Positions 26,946 through 38,808 of a stretch of DNA of 64,000 bases are shown here, piece by piece. The translations under genes were made by a program, and so were the position numbers. Numbering within the stretch: position 1 is the first letter of the stretch; each line of letters starts with the position of its first letter. The notes under the pieces were generated by a model. That model was given only the letters and a program-made list of their open reading frames with translations. It did not search any database and had not been told where the DNA came from. The DNA is from Tyto alba (lineage: Eukaryota; Chordata; Aves; Strigiformes; Tytonidae): assembly GCF_018691265.1 (NCBI RefSeq), contig NW_024881324.1, positions 1,283,230-1,347,229 of the forward strand, written 5' to 3'.

Positions 26946-28302
26946 AATTGTACACTGATGTATGCAGTATAGGGAATAAACATGATGAATTAGAGACCTT
27001 TGTGCAGTTGCAGGGCTATGATTTTTTGGGAATAATGGAGATGTGGTGGGATGGCTCCCATGACTGGTGTGTTGCAAAGTGGGAGGATAGAGGCTCTTGA
27101 GGATGCAGGATGGGAAGATGAGGAGGGGGAGTCTCCCTTTATTTAAGAGAGCAGCTGGAGTATGTGGAGATCTGCCTGGGGACAGAAGCCAACTGAGAGT
27201 TTATGGGTTAGGATTAAAGAGAGGACAGGTAAAGGTGACATTATAGTGGGTGTCTGATATAGGCCACCTGACCAGGAAGAATATGTGGATCAGTCCATCT
27301 ACAGACAGGTAAGATCAACCTCATGTTCGCAGGCCCCAGTCCTCACGAGGGACTTCCATCACCCTGATATCTGCTGAAGGGTGAGCCAACAACACAGTGA
27401 GCCATAAGCAATCTGGGAGAGTCCTGGATTGCACTGATGATAGCTTCCTCCTCCAAGTGATTAGAGGAGCCAACAAGGAGAAATGATTTACTGAACCTCT
27501 TACCAAAAAGGACTCATTAGGGATGTGAAGGTCAAAGACAGACTTGGCTGCAGCAACCATGAGATGGTGGCGCTCAGTATCCTGATGGCAGGGATGAGGG
27601 TAAAAAGCAAGCTTACAACCCTGAACTCCAGCAGAGCAGACTCTGGCCTCTTCAGCAATTTGCCTGGAAGAGTCCCATGGGATAAGGCCCTGAAGGGAAA
27701 AGGAGCCCAAGAAAGTTGGTTAATATTCAAGGATCAGCTCCTCCAAGCTCAAGAGATTTCCATTCCAACAAATAGGAAGGCAGGCAAAAATGTGAGGAGG
27801 CCTGACTGGATGAACAAGAAGCTCCTGTCCAAACTCAAAAAGAAAGCACACAGAGAATCAAGGACAGGAAACCTGGGAGGAATATAGAAACATTGTCTGA
27901 GCACCCAGGGACAAAGTTAGGAATGCTAAAGCCCAAATGATATTGAATCTGGGCAGGCATGTAAAAGACAACAAGAAGGGCTTCTGTAAGCACATAAGCT
28001 ACAAAAAGGCGGCCAGGGAAAATGGGGACCTGTTGCTTCAGAATCCTGGTGGACACCAAGTTGACCATGAGCCAGCAACATGCCCTTGTGGCAAAGGAAG
28101 ATGATGATATCCTGGGCTATATTAGATAAAGTATTGCCCAGAGGCTCAAGGGAGGTGATCTTTCTTCCCTGCTCAGCACTGGTGAGGCCACATCTGGAAT
28201 ACCGTGTTCAGTTCTGGTCTCCTCAGTATGAGTGTCATGGACATACTGGAGAGAGTCCCACAAAGGGCCACAATGATGATTAAGAGACTAGAACATCTCT
28301 CC
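26946..28302 (+). mobile_element. CR1 LINE with internal deletion (endonuclease joined to 3' part)
   Basis: A CR1 copy on the plus strand. It begins with the endonuclease region ('GCAGTATAGGGAATAAACA' near 26963) and continues colinearly through the endonuclease and the linker to about 28030. There the sequence jumps to the 3' portion ('GGTGGACACCAAGTTGACC' near 28048, 'CTGGTGAGGCCACATCTGGA' near 28178, 'CTGGAGAGAGTCCCACAAAG' near 28246). In intact CR1 the two parts are separated by the reverse-transcriptase core, so roughly 1.5-2 kb appears to be missing; that size comes from memory of the family. The element stops abruptly at a 22-A run (28303-28324), not at the octamer tail, so its own 3' end is also missing. 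Frameshifts and stops make it dead. Confidence 0.88.
27017..27887 (+). pseudogene. CR1 ORF2 endonuclease remnant
   Basis: Decayed apurinic-type endonuclease domain of the CR1 polyprotein, whose job in live elements is to nick target DNA. Visible pieces are MEMWWD (27035-27052), matching the family's TETWWD with the catalytic glutamate kept, DFHHPDIC (27351-27374), matching the DFNHPDIC block, and GCSNHEMV (27546-27569), matching the SDH catalytic-histidine block with Asp changed to Asn. A frameshift separates the first from the second motif, and a TGA at 27375-27377 follows DFHHPDIC directly. The longest open stretch is 27525-27887, containing ESWLIFKDQLLQAQ and the linker WMNKKLLSKLKKKAHRES. 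No function is possible. Confidence 0.85.
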
Positions 28303-28324
28303 AAAAAAAAAAAAAAAAAAAAAA
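28303..28324 (+). repeat. 22-A run at the CR1 breakpoint
   Basis: Twenty-two A bases immediately follow the last CR1-like base and lead into a purine-rich GCAGAAAAAGCAG patch. CR1 elements do not end in poly(A), so this run marks a breakpoint, not a normal tail. It could be slippage growth in an A-rich stretch or the tail of a retroposed chimeric transcript. Confidence 0.8.
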
Positions 28325-28990
28325 GCAGAAAAAGCAGAAGAGCAAGCATGAAAAAGGACTGTCCGAAGAAAAGGAGCAGCAAAAGAAGAAAAGAAGCAGA
28401 ACGGTAGATTGGCTTAGACAGAGCATGGTCTAAACTCTGTCCTTCAGCAACGAACATGTTAAATTTGAATGAAAAAGAAAACGTCAAGGAGCCTGCCCAC
28501 GTCACACTATGAAGCAGTAAAGGGCAAAATTGACCAACCATTCATCCTGTTTGTGTTCATGGGGGATGGGATGATGACCTTGGGGACTTTAGAAGGAATT
28601 GTCATCAAGATTCCCATTTAAGTATCCCACCAAGGCTTCTGCTCAGAGGACAAATTCAAGGTGGACCACAGAAGCCATGAAGTATGCAGTCTGACCACCT
28701 CTAAAAGAAGAAAATCCAGGCCTTTTCTAGGACTTCTCCATGTCCATCATTAGAGTGAGCCTGAAGGTCAGCTGCATAAAGCCCTGCTCTCGCTGGGCCC
28801 AGCTGTCGATGAGCTTTCGCATTAAGAATCTGGCAGACAGACACACTGCTTACTTCCTTATCCTGTTTTAGGTCCTCCCAACAAGATATGACAAGGGTGA
28901 GGGCATCTTAGGGCTACCATTGCTTCCTTAGAAAGGCCTCTGATGAAGGCAGGAATGAAGGCAAGGATCAGTGTTTCAGAACTCTGAACA
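28325..28990 (+). pseudogene. Unassigned broken-frame segment, possible retrocopy
   Basis: About 660 bp, clearly less AT-rich than its flanks, with a texture like decayed coding DNA. Open pieces in shifting plus-strand frames include a Lys/Glu/Gln-rich start and peptides such as KKKRSRTVDWLRQSMV, KGKIDQPFILFVFMGDGMM and VCSLTTSKRRKSRPF, separated by stops and frameshifts. I do not recognise the protein. It follows a CR1 fragment and a 22-A run with no intron-like interruption that I can see. It may be a processed pseudogene, part of another repeat, or a chance composition. The right edge is a guess based on the return to AT-rich DNA. Confidence 0.3.
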
Positions 28991-29751
28991 GAGCCTGAGC
29001 TTACTTCAGGTTCCTACATGCTGGTCCAGCATTTTTATATCATCATACATTTTGTTTCCCTGACTGCCATTCCACCGAGCTGCTCAGAGAGGCACATCTT
29101 TGCTATGTAATATTTGTGGCCAGCAAAAATGAATAATATCATTAGGTTTCCCACCATTGTACTTGCACTGTTACGTGTTCTCTACTTTACAAAGCATGAT
29201 CCACCATGCTTCCCACTTCTGTAGATGTGGAAATGATTCCTTTAAATGTCCTCCCCTTATAAAAGTGGATGACTTCACTATATTTATTTCCCTTGTAAAA
29301 ATGTACCTCACTCTGTAATATCAATTCTTGTGCATTTATTTTACCATTATATTAATTTTATATAAATTTAAGTTCCTCCTCACTTCCTCTGCAGCAAGGA
29401 GATCAATGCAGTACATGACAATTTTATTACATCAGTGTATTCATTTCTTTTATAAAAGTAAATCACTCTAGTAGATTCACTCCTCAAGAATGTACCCATA
29501 GATCACTGCATTATGTTAACTCCCTGCATAAATAAAGACGGTATCATTTTGCTCACTTACTCTACAGGTAAATGTGAAAATATTGTCCTTTATGATAAAT
29601 ATGTATACAATATTTTATTCTTAGCTACTTTATGCGGGGCCCAATACGGCAGTGGAATGTGCTTATTTCTTCACAGCAGAATAATGATTCTCTAGAGAGC
29701 TACAGCTAGTTTTTGTAGGACTTTGGACAAGACATACATGTACACTCTGCA

Positions 29752-29840
29752 GCCCCCCAGCCCCCTCCCTCTTTCCTTGCTTTTTCTGCCTTCCTCTTTT
29801 TTTTTTTTTTTTTTTCCTTCCCTTCTCCTTAGCTTTCCTT
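29752..29840 (+). repeat. Polypyrimidine tract
   Basis: C-rich then T-rich sequence with a run of about 21 T. The mirrored purine strand could form a triplex, but the tract is imperfect. Confidence 0.8.
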
Positions 29841-32800
29841 TGCCCGTTGCCTCATTGTGTTTCCTTATTTGGTTCTGTTCATCTCATAGTTTTGCTATGA
29901 ATTTAAATGAGGACTGAAAATGACAGCAGAAATGGGGATCTGGACCTGAAAAATACTTTTCCTCCCATCTCTCAGCTGATACCTCATTTTCATTTAAATT
30001 CCATGTCCTGTTTGAGTGAGCTCGGTGGTGGCACTCACTGAGGAGTCAGCCATCCAGGCTGTCCTGAGCTTCACCGCAAGTGAGTTGCACCCTTCCCTCT
30101 GCTGCTGCTCCTCCACATCAGTGCACGTGTCCTGTCCTCCACGGCACACAACAAAAAGGGGAGCAAATGAAAGCACATTATTCTACTTGAATCTTGACTT
30201 TTTTTTCTACCTCTCTGCTGCCTTCTCCAAGCCTTCTTTAAGCTCAGTCCAGTAGAATTGCACTCCTAAATACAGATTTCTGTTATATAGATCTGGATCT
30301 CAGTTAATATAGATTGATTCAATGCATTTTACATCCTCTTCTGTGATCAAGGAGCATCTTAATGTATGTGCTGACCTAAGGAGAGTTGCAAACTATCAGC
30401 TGATTTCAAGTCAGAATAAGGAGATATAAACCCTCTACTTAATTCTGGGAGGAAAGAGAAGGACATATAACCATTTCAACAAGCTCTAACAGCACCAAAG
30501 GAAAAACAGCTATAAAAGGGTTAAAAGTAAGCAACCAAAGAAAAGCATCAAAATCAAGGAACCAAAGAAAACCCCCAATCCTTACATGTCTCTCAAGGGC
30601 TGCACACAGTCTGCCCAGGATTTTCTTTTATCCCGAGTTTACTACATGCTCCCTTGTGTCTCTTTCCTGCTCCGTGAAAGGTCATATGGCAGCACGATGC
30701 CATCTCTACAGTCTCCCTCTTCTCCAAGTTTAGGTCCAATGATTCCTGCATGTTTCAGACACAAATTGTTCTAAATTTTCCAAGATCTGAGGAAACGTAA
30801 TACTTGCATTTCTTTATATTTTGGAAACTGTCGGGGGAAGGTCTGCTATGTTGCAAATTCTTCCAGTGTTTCCAGTACAAATGCTGAACTGTTCTTTTGC
30901 CGACTACAACATGAAAACTAGAGTCCCTCATACTGTATTTGGCTTAGCTTTGTTCACACTATTGCAGCTTAATAGTGTGATATTTCTACTGCCAAAATTC
31001 TGACAATCTTTTTGTTTGATTTTGTTTAGCCCTTAGCAGTCCCTCACAGTTGAGATAAAAGGTACAGGATTAGCATTTTGATTCTCTTCAGACAAGTACC
31101 GCAAAGTCTGAGAAAGAGAAGTATATACACGGGAAGACATTAGTCATACCAGTTACAATGTTTTGCAGCAGTATTGGTAAAATTGCACTGAAACTGGGAA
31201 GGGTTTTTTCTGATCTCTTTCCTTTTAAGCCTGTATGCATACAGAATCAACAGGCAACATGTGGAAAGCCAGAAGCATTGTCGTCCCTTTATCCTTCTAA
31301 CAAGGATAGAAGAGGGTCCTAAACAGCACTCGAAGCCTGCTACCTGTTTTGTTTCTATAACTGTTCACAATTGATTATTTTTTAAGTAGCCACTTCCGTT
31401 GGTGGGTAATCTCTGCCTTCCCTTTTCATGCCATCACAAGCCATGACAAAACAAACAAACAAACAAAACCCACCAAGAAATGTGGTCAGGAACTCCACCT
31501 GGTTATTTTGTGTGTGTTTTTTTGTTTTAGCTGAGTGATCTGCCTCACGCTGTATTTTTGAAGTAGCATTCTGCCTAATTCATATAGGCAACCAAGTTAC
31601 TGCTCAGCGCAGTGATAGGGGAAGCAGCTGAGCTGTCCCTGCAGATGCCACGGGGGGAGCACCCACGTGCAAGGTGTGTAAAAGCACCACGCAGGAATCA
31701 GATCTCCCCAAAGCCACTGCACACCCAACCTGGAGCCCCCAGTCCACGTGCAGTATGAAAGAGAGCACAGAGAGGAAGGTAGAAAACCAAAAAGAAGGCC
31801 CATGTGGCTTTGTCTGGAGAGGGAGTTAAAAAAACAAACAGAAACCAACAACCTACAGAAGACAAACATTCTACTAAAAAACTACAAGGCAAGTTCAAGC
31901 ATTGGGGCCCTCACAGTAGGAAACTGGTCACATGGGTAACATCATGAAATTTTACTGCAAAATATCCTTTTTTTTTTCTTATTTGAAAAGACAAATTATT
32001 AGCATTTTTAAACAATTTCAATATGTTTAATGGCTGAAAGTTAAGCTCAAACTGTTCCGCTTACTGAATAAAGTGCTAGGTCTGTAAACAGGAATCTTAA
32101 GTTACCCCAAGAGTACACTCATTTTAAATTTTACTTGAAAGCGGGATGTACGTTTATTACAATTTCAAACAAAATGCTAATGCCATTAAACAAATGAGGT
32201 TTAGGCAAATTAACTGCATTTTAATATTCTGAAAGCCTATGATATAGGACATTGTGTTACGAAACATTGGCTAGAAGTATCAGTTGCAAGTGGGATTTTC
32301 ATTGCTGTGAATCTCAGGAGAATATTTGTAATTAGTATCATTTGCCTAATACTTCAGGTTAATTAGAATATTTAATTGAATAGCTGTAATCTTCAGAGAT
32401 GACTATATTATGATCAAATTAGTACCATCACAGCACACGCTGATCACTGCTGCAGCCTGCCTCACTTCTGCTAGCTATTCAGCCCTCTGGAGCGTTCAGC
32501 AACATAAGAAAAAATCTGTTTCTTACACTTTTGAATTTTAATGATCCATTTGAACTCTGCCATCAACATTTAATTATTCTAGAAAAAAAAAAGTCCCAAC
32601 CATGGCTCCCATATGGCATATTGGCAAATACACTTGCCCACATTGGAGTCTGCACCTCTCCAGCAGCTCTGTGAAGAGATTTAGCTTTTTTTTTTTGAAT
32701 GCAAGAAGGCCTTTTTTAATAGTGTTTGCAAATACAGACCATATGAAGCTTCACAGAAAAGGTTACTAGGATACTATTGAAACACTATTAGGAACAGATG

Positions 32801-33455
32801 AATTGATTTTTAGAATGTTACAATGGATTTAATCCTGTAATGTCTACTACTGGACTTTTGTATTGTGTCCAAAAGGTTTGAAGGAGTCAGGTGCCTCTGT
32901 AACTAAACCTTGTTAGCTAGAAATGCAATTAATTTTGGGGGGAGAAGGGTAAAGGAGGAGAGGAGGAACGGATGGAGTGTGCATACTAAAGTCTTGGCAG
33001 CCAAATCACAGATGCCGAGTTCCTGACCTAACCAGTTGCTGTTGTTTCTTTTTCTATAAATACATATATTTAGCAGCTGTAGATATTCTAGGGGTTAAAC
33101 ATTCACTGCTGTGGAAGCACTAGGGCCAAAATCCCGTTACGCTAAACTAGCTAGATCTCCCCACCCAATTCCTCTCTCGTCACATAAGGGTATCACAAAA
33201 AAAAAATGTCAAGAGAGTAAGCTGGGCATGCTACAAAGGACGTTGTTTACATAGAGGGGTCCCAGGGCTCAGAAAAGCTTTCCTCCTTCTCCCCCTCCTC
33301 CCCAAGCTGCTTCAGGATATGCAGCTTAAGAGGTCAGTTCTGTACAATTTGATACAACAGCAATGTAAAAACTGTTAATGGCTTTAAAATTCAGAATGCC
33401 CTTTTGAAACTGATGCTATGCTGCAGATTTGTCCACGATGCATTATCGTTCTCTT

Positions 33456-33479
33456 GGGGGGGAGGGAGGGGAGGAGGGA
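33456..33479 (+). other. G-rich quadruplex candidate
   Basis: A seven-G run followed by runs of 3, 4, 2 and 3 G separated by single A bases. Four runs of at least three G with one-base loops can be chosen, which fits a stable intramolecular quadruplex. It lies inside a 137-codon frame of unknown meaning. Confidence 0.6.
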
Positions 33480-34805
33480 GAGAGATCCGTTTTAAGGGAA
33501 ATGCTCTAACCTGCTGCCTGCAAGTGAAGAGGAGAGGAGAATTATTTCCAGTTTTCCATTTGACAGACATTCTGGGACATTACACTTTGTCAGTGTGGAT
33601 GTACAGTGTGGTACGTAAAGCTGAGATTCAAGGCTCAAATTTCAAGTGTTGCTGTCCTACAGAAGACAGTAAACAAACAAAATCTTCATGGTTCTTTGCG
33701 GGACCATCTCACCTGTTGACACATGAGTGCATAAAAGAAGCTTACAAATATTTCAGGGAACTGAGACATACACAAGGTGGTGTAAGTAAATCCTGTGTGA
33801 AAAAGTTTATCGCTTTCGGTAGGTAGGTAAAGTTAGCACAATCACTTGTATTAAAAACAAAATAGAAACAATTTTCAAGAATGCTCTTTGAAAACATTCT
33901 GCATTCTGGTAAGTAGTACATCTGTGCTTTGAAATTTTGAATGGATTTTGGTTTTGTAAACACCGTGTTTTATTTATGCCCTTACAAATAGTCATTTATA
34001 GATTGAAAAACTGTAAAAAATGCACAAATTTTTAGTTTCATTATGAAAAACACATTTGTCTCATCCCTCCTCAGAAAATTTGCCTGGTTTCTAGTTTGCT
34101 GAGAGGTATGAAAGTCCTTGAATCATGGTTAGTTTAGCATTCCATTAAAAATATCCTGCTGACCTTTGGTGTCCAATTTCATTCATATTCAGTTAAAAGC
34201 AATTAGATATAAAAAGGTTCTTCTCTCACATAATTGCCATTAAAATGAAAATTGCAAAAGCTACAAATCCTACATTTAAAAATGAGTGTTAAGTTTTTCC
34301 TCACTTCTTTCATTTTTGATCTTTAAAAACTAAGTAGGAAAATATGTTTAATTTTCAGAAAAGAGAAGCTTGCTATGCTGGGCTAAATTTATCACCTAAT
34401 AAATAATGACAATAATATTAATCAGTATTAGACAATAATACAGACTTCCTCAAAAATAAACCACATAGAAACAAGGCAAAGAAAGAAGTTATAATCCTAG
34501 GAAGAATGCTTTATTATCTAAGCTTTTATTTTCATCCATCTCCCAAATGATGATTTAATATCCATTCTTAATATGCAGTTTAAAAAGCACCTTGAGAATT
34601 CACTTTAATGGCTAGTGTACTGCATAACTGTGGGCTCTCTTGTAAGAAAGCTTGCAAAATTGCTGATTACAGAAAAAGATGAAGAGTGTTGTAAGTACCC
34701 AGACCTATATATTGTACTACCATGAAAATTGGTCTTAAAATCCTTCTCACAAAACCTGTTTTAATGTTCTGGATCTAATGCTGCGTTATCTTTTCTTCCT
34801 CTCCA

Positions 34806-34850
34806 CCCCCCCCCCCCCCTTTTTTTTTTTTTTAATATATATATATCTTA
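34806..34850 (+). repeat. Poly-C / poly-T / (TA)n compound tract
   Basis: About 14 C, then about 14 T, then a (TA)n stretch, all adjacent. Compound homopolymers like this are prone to sequencing and assembly error, so the exact lengths are uncertain. Confidence 0.85.
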
Positions 34851-37489
34851 AAATATATATTTACTTCTGCATTTTGCAAGCATCTGCTACCAGCAGCTAT
34901 AAGCAATCACTAATCTTGAATAGCAGCATTGTGATGTACTGTTTCCTTCATAGAGGTGCCTCCCTGAACATGAAAAACTCCTTTAGAATTAAAAAATCTG
35001 CTCCACTAATTGTAGAACAAATTTTCAACAGCCCTCTCTGAGAATCCCAGCTCTAAGTATTCTCCCATCTATTAAACAGATGGCAGATAAGATTGTAAAC
35101 ATATTTGCTTCATATTGAATAGATAGTTTCTGGCATAATACTAATTAACAAATTAAATGACTGACTTTCTGCATCACATTAGAGTTAAAACCACTTTGTA
35201 AGTTTGTCTTTGGTAGTTATTTACTTTGACAATAGCGTGCAGTGAAAAACTGTTAAATGTTTTCTTAGCAACATTATGCATTGAGTAGTTTTCTTTTTTA
35301 AAACTCTATATTTTATTATAATTCATTTGACTTTCATTACAGTCACTCATTACAAAATGTATGTGCATTTAATCCATTTCCAAGGGCTGCATCTTTTTCC
35401 AATCCCATTCTGTATCACAATGATAATGTCTTTGGTCTATGCAAGTATGCATGAAATTTAGGCTTTGTCTTTACTCATTTTCTGATAGTTTAGCATGGAC
35501 TGTTCTGAAAGGAGGAAAGCTAACAAAATGCTAACAGTTGCAGATAAGAATATGGAGAAGGTTTCATTTTCCTTCCTTTAAAGAATTTTCATTGTGACTA
35601 TCTGTTTTATTATAAGTACAAATAGGATCATCTCCATGATGATGGCATGCTATGCTACAATGTGAGATTAATTCATATCTTCTTTGTTCTCTTCATTAAT
35701 TCACACAGAGAGCTGGTGACACCATAAATTCTAATTCCAAATTTCCTTTCCACTAGCCTATCATCAAAGCAGAGAAAAGAACTGCATTTCCCTTTTTGGT
35801 TTTGGAAGTATTATTGTGAAGAAAAAAAGAGTTTACTTTCAAAATCAAACTTGTCATCTGTTGGTGAAAATAATATTTTCATGCTCTGGTTATAAATACA
35901 CACAAAATGGTTGCAAGACTCATAAGAGAATGGCAAATTTATAACTTTCTTTCAGATTAATTTGCTGGTATCTCCCATCTTCAAACAGAGCAAACCAAAT
36001 ACCTGAAACAAAATATAACATTTTTTAAACTTTGGAACTCACAATAAAATTTCTTCAAGAACACAGCTGTAAATGTTGAAACAGGTCAAATTCATTTAGT
36101 TTTCGTTAGAAGTATAATAAAAGTAAACAGTTATATGAATAAGGTGATTAATTCATATATGTTGCAGCTGATGCCCAATGTTATTCAAAGATTAAAATAC
36201 ACCATAGAAGGCAAAGATGATAGATATCTCTTCCCTGTGCTCTCCCTCCCCTCTTCAGAGCAGCTAGCAGTAGAAAAAAAAAGGATTTTTTTTTGAATAA
36301 CCAGAGCATGTTGGTAGCGGTGTTGAAACGCATTCATTCTTCAAATCCAAAATTTCTTGCAGGTAAGTCTTCATCTCATTTAAAAAAAAAAAAAAAGCAA
36401 AATTAAGCAAATACATATATAGAACTGTGATGAGGCTTTGAAATTATTAGCAATGTTTTCTTCTGTCATATTCAAAAATTTAAACTACCTATTTTGATTT
36501 GTAAATTCAGTTAACATATACCTGAAAATGACCAAAATTAAAGTGAAACCTTTGAAAATTATTGGAAAAAATACCCAAGCTGGCTATTATATAAAGTTGA
36601 TTTTTTTTCATGACCTATTTCTGAGAATTCAACTTTTTATCATGTCTGGCTATGACAAAACACTAAAATCTAAACAAGTCTCACACAGTAGAAAAACTGT
36701 TTTCTTACTCCCTATGGTTATTAGTTATATTATCGACAATAATATTTAATAGCTCATGTTAATATTTCCTCATATTTCACAATCTATTTAGTAAACTGGT
36801 TGTTCTAAGTACATTGTCATGCATTTTGAGTATTAGAGTTATCTTTGTTCTCTTCTGTATCACGCTAGGAAAAACAAAAAGCTGACATTTCTCAAACAAT
36901 ATAATACCTTTAGCCAAACATCTTCCAGTTAAATCATTAGCCTGGTCTTCAATGATGAGATATATGTTCCCAAGAATAATAACAAATTTATTACCTACAA
37001 CTACAGCCCTGATTTTGCTATTGGTGGGCTTAAACTAAGAGTTGTAAATCATCCTATTTGACTTTCCTACTGGAAAAGAAATCGAGCATGTATGTTTTTC
37101 TCCTGTAGTTTAGGACACGGTATCACATTGGCTTATCCACAAAATCAGTAAATCTTTTCTGAAAAATTACAAAGCATTGAGGTTCAACTCCCTTACATAC
37201 TTCTCTTGGATGCAATCAGGAAAAAAAAATCATTTCATCTGGCTGTGACAAATTCTTAGGCATTAGAAAGTGTTATAATGGTGTGGTGTAGTCTTCCCAT
37301 AACAGTGACACTGCATAGATTATGCAGCACCACTGCAGAGACACTGTCTGAGGTCCCAGAGGCATTTTACCCATGTTAAGATAGAACTCAGGTTGAATTA
37401 AGCAGCAATCTTATTCGGGGTTACTTAACTCTGGTACAGCTGTGCATCAATATAACTATCTTGCTTGTGGAGCTACACTGGATGTAGCT

Positions 37490-37546
37490 CGTCTTTACCT
37501 CATCTTTACCTTTACTTCATCTTTACCTTTACCTCATCTTTACCTA
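37490..37546 (+). repeat. 17-bp minisatellite, about three units
   Basis: A partial unit (CGTCTTTACCT) is followed by CATCTTTACCTTTACTT (37501-37517), CATCTTTACCTTTACCT (37518-37534) and a third, shortened unit (from 37535). The core CTTTACCT recurs inside each unit. It is directly followed by GTAGGTAGGT-type sequence that can pair back to TACCT, giving a small hairpin. Confidence 0.85.
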
Positions 37547-37769
37547 CAGGTAGGTAGGTTGATGCAAAACGTAGTCTGCCTCAGGAACACAAAAACACAA
37601 TCTGATTTGAAAATGGCCTTTTTTACCCTATGCTGCCTTAACCCCTCACACATGCAACTTCCTGAGCAACACCAAATGTACCTAATGGCAGTTCAGAATG
37701 AAATGTTCGATGTCTGAACAGTTATGAGTAAAAAAATAGTTCACATTTTGATCTTTAAGAATAATTTGT

Positions 37770-38808
37770 GAACCTAAATTCTTCCACGTCTGGAGATATC
37801 TAGTCCACCCTGCTGCTCAAAGCAGGGCTAACTTACAAATCATATCTTATTTGATATGGCCTCATACAATCAAGTTTTGAATATCTCTAAGATGAAGCTT
37901 TCACAACATCTTAGGGCAACCCGTTCAATTGCTTAACACCTCCCACAGTGTAAAATTATTTCCTTATCTCTAAATGAAATTTCCCTTACTACAATTCCCT
38001 TGAGTTGCTGACTACTTTTGCTAATGCAGCCCAGTATGTTATGGGCCTCTTCCCTGCCTTGAGAAAAGAGAGCATGTTCAGTTTGCTGCTCAGGACCTTC
38101 AAATCCTTTTCTGCAAAACTGTTTTCTAGCCAGCCTGCACCCAGCATGTAATGTTGCCTGGAGTTAGTCTGTCCCAGGTGCAGGACTTTCTCTTCTTTGA
38201 ACTTAATGAAGTTCATGTAGCTCCATTCTTCCATCTTGTCCCAGTCTGTCTTGAAGGCAATCCCATCCTCTAGTTATCCAGTACTTTCCTTGATTTGAAG
38301 CCTTTCATGAAGTTTCTGAGGGTGTGTTCTGTCCTGTTGCCTAATGTATTCATTCTGTCACAGATGAATACATTAAACAGCATCAGTCCCAGTACTGATG
38401 CCTGAGGAACATCACTATTAACCAGACACCAACTATACTCTGAATCATTGGCCAATACCTTTTGATCCTGATTGCTGAGCCAGTTTTCCATGACCTCATG
38501 CCCTTATACTCTATTACCTCACCAGTTCAACTAGAAGGATACTGTGTCAAAAGCCTAGCAAAGTTCAAGATAGACAATTACCTCTTCCCTCCCCTTATCT
38601 ACAGATCCAGTCAGAGAAGGCAACTAGGTTGATCAACTACCATTTGTGCTAATAAATGCTGACTGTTCTTAGTCCTTCCTTGTCCTTCAGGTGCCTGAAC
38701 ACAGCTGTCATGAGGACTTCCTCATAGTCTTTCCAGGACTAAGACTACCATTCCCTGGATTTGCCTTTCTGTCTTAAAGGTGGATGTAACATTTACCTTT
38801 TTTCTATT
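37770..38808 (-). mobile_element. CR1 LINE, minus strand, part 1 (3' end and RT region)
   Basis: A reverse-oriented CR1. Read on the plus strand, it starts with the antisense 3' end ('CTGGAGATATCTAGTCCACCCTGC' type, near 37790-37812) and the 'TTTTGAATATCTCTAAGATG' block (37873-37895). At about 38003 it jumps to the end of the coding region ('GCAGCCCAGTATGTTATGGGCCT', 38027-38049), so part of the 3' region appears deleted. It then runs colinearly through the reverse-transcriptase region up to the inserted LTR at 38809. The same element resumes after the LTR at 39463. Many substitutions and small indels show it is old. The terminal octamer repeat is not clear at the 3' end. Confidence 0.88.
37989..38491 (-). 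pseudogene. CR1 ORF2 reverse-transcriptase remnant
   Basis: Two minus-strand open pieces carry CR1 reverse-transcriptase signatures. In 38270-38491 the peptide reads ENWLSNQDQKV ... VPQASVLGLMLFNVFI, matching the family's NWL...R.QRVVVNG ... VPQGSVLGPVLFNIFIND block. The VPQASVLG motif lies at about 38387-38410. The following catalytic YADD/FADD region is unrecognisable (NFMKGFKSR), so the active site is lost. In 37989-38234 the peptide MEEWSYMNFIKFKEEKVLHLGQTN ... LGAGWLENSFAEKDLKVLSSKLNM matches the thumb-side 'KFNKEKCKVLHLG ... SFAEKDLGVLVDTKLNMSQQ' region. The enzyme is dead. Confidence 0.87.

Larger units (their letters stand above)
28991..37489. other. Anonymous AT-rich DNA
   Basis: No gene is supportable. 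Pyrimidine-rich tracts lie at about 29752-29840 and at 34806-34850 (C run, T run, then TA repeats). GC-richer patches without an assignment lie at about 30000-30150, 31600-31760 and 33240-33320. The plus-strand frame 33413-33826 (about 137 codons from its ATG) has no domain I know. The block at about 32060-32480 is AT-rich but not repetitive. Confidence 0.65.

Noticed and set aside
33413..33826. Plus-strand frame of about 137 codons
   Set aside because: It spans a G-rich tract coding for poly-Gly/Arg, has no known domain and no gene context.
37490..37546. Short direct repeats considered as a CRISPR-like array
   Set aside because: The units are contiguous with no unique spacers, and the window is vertebrate DNA.
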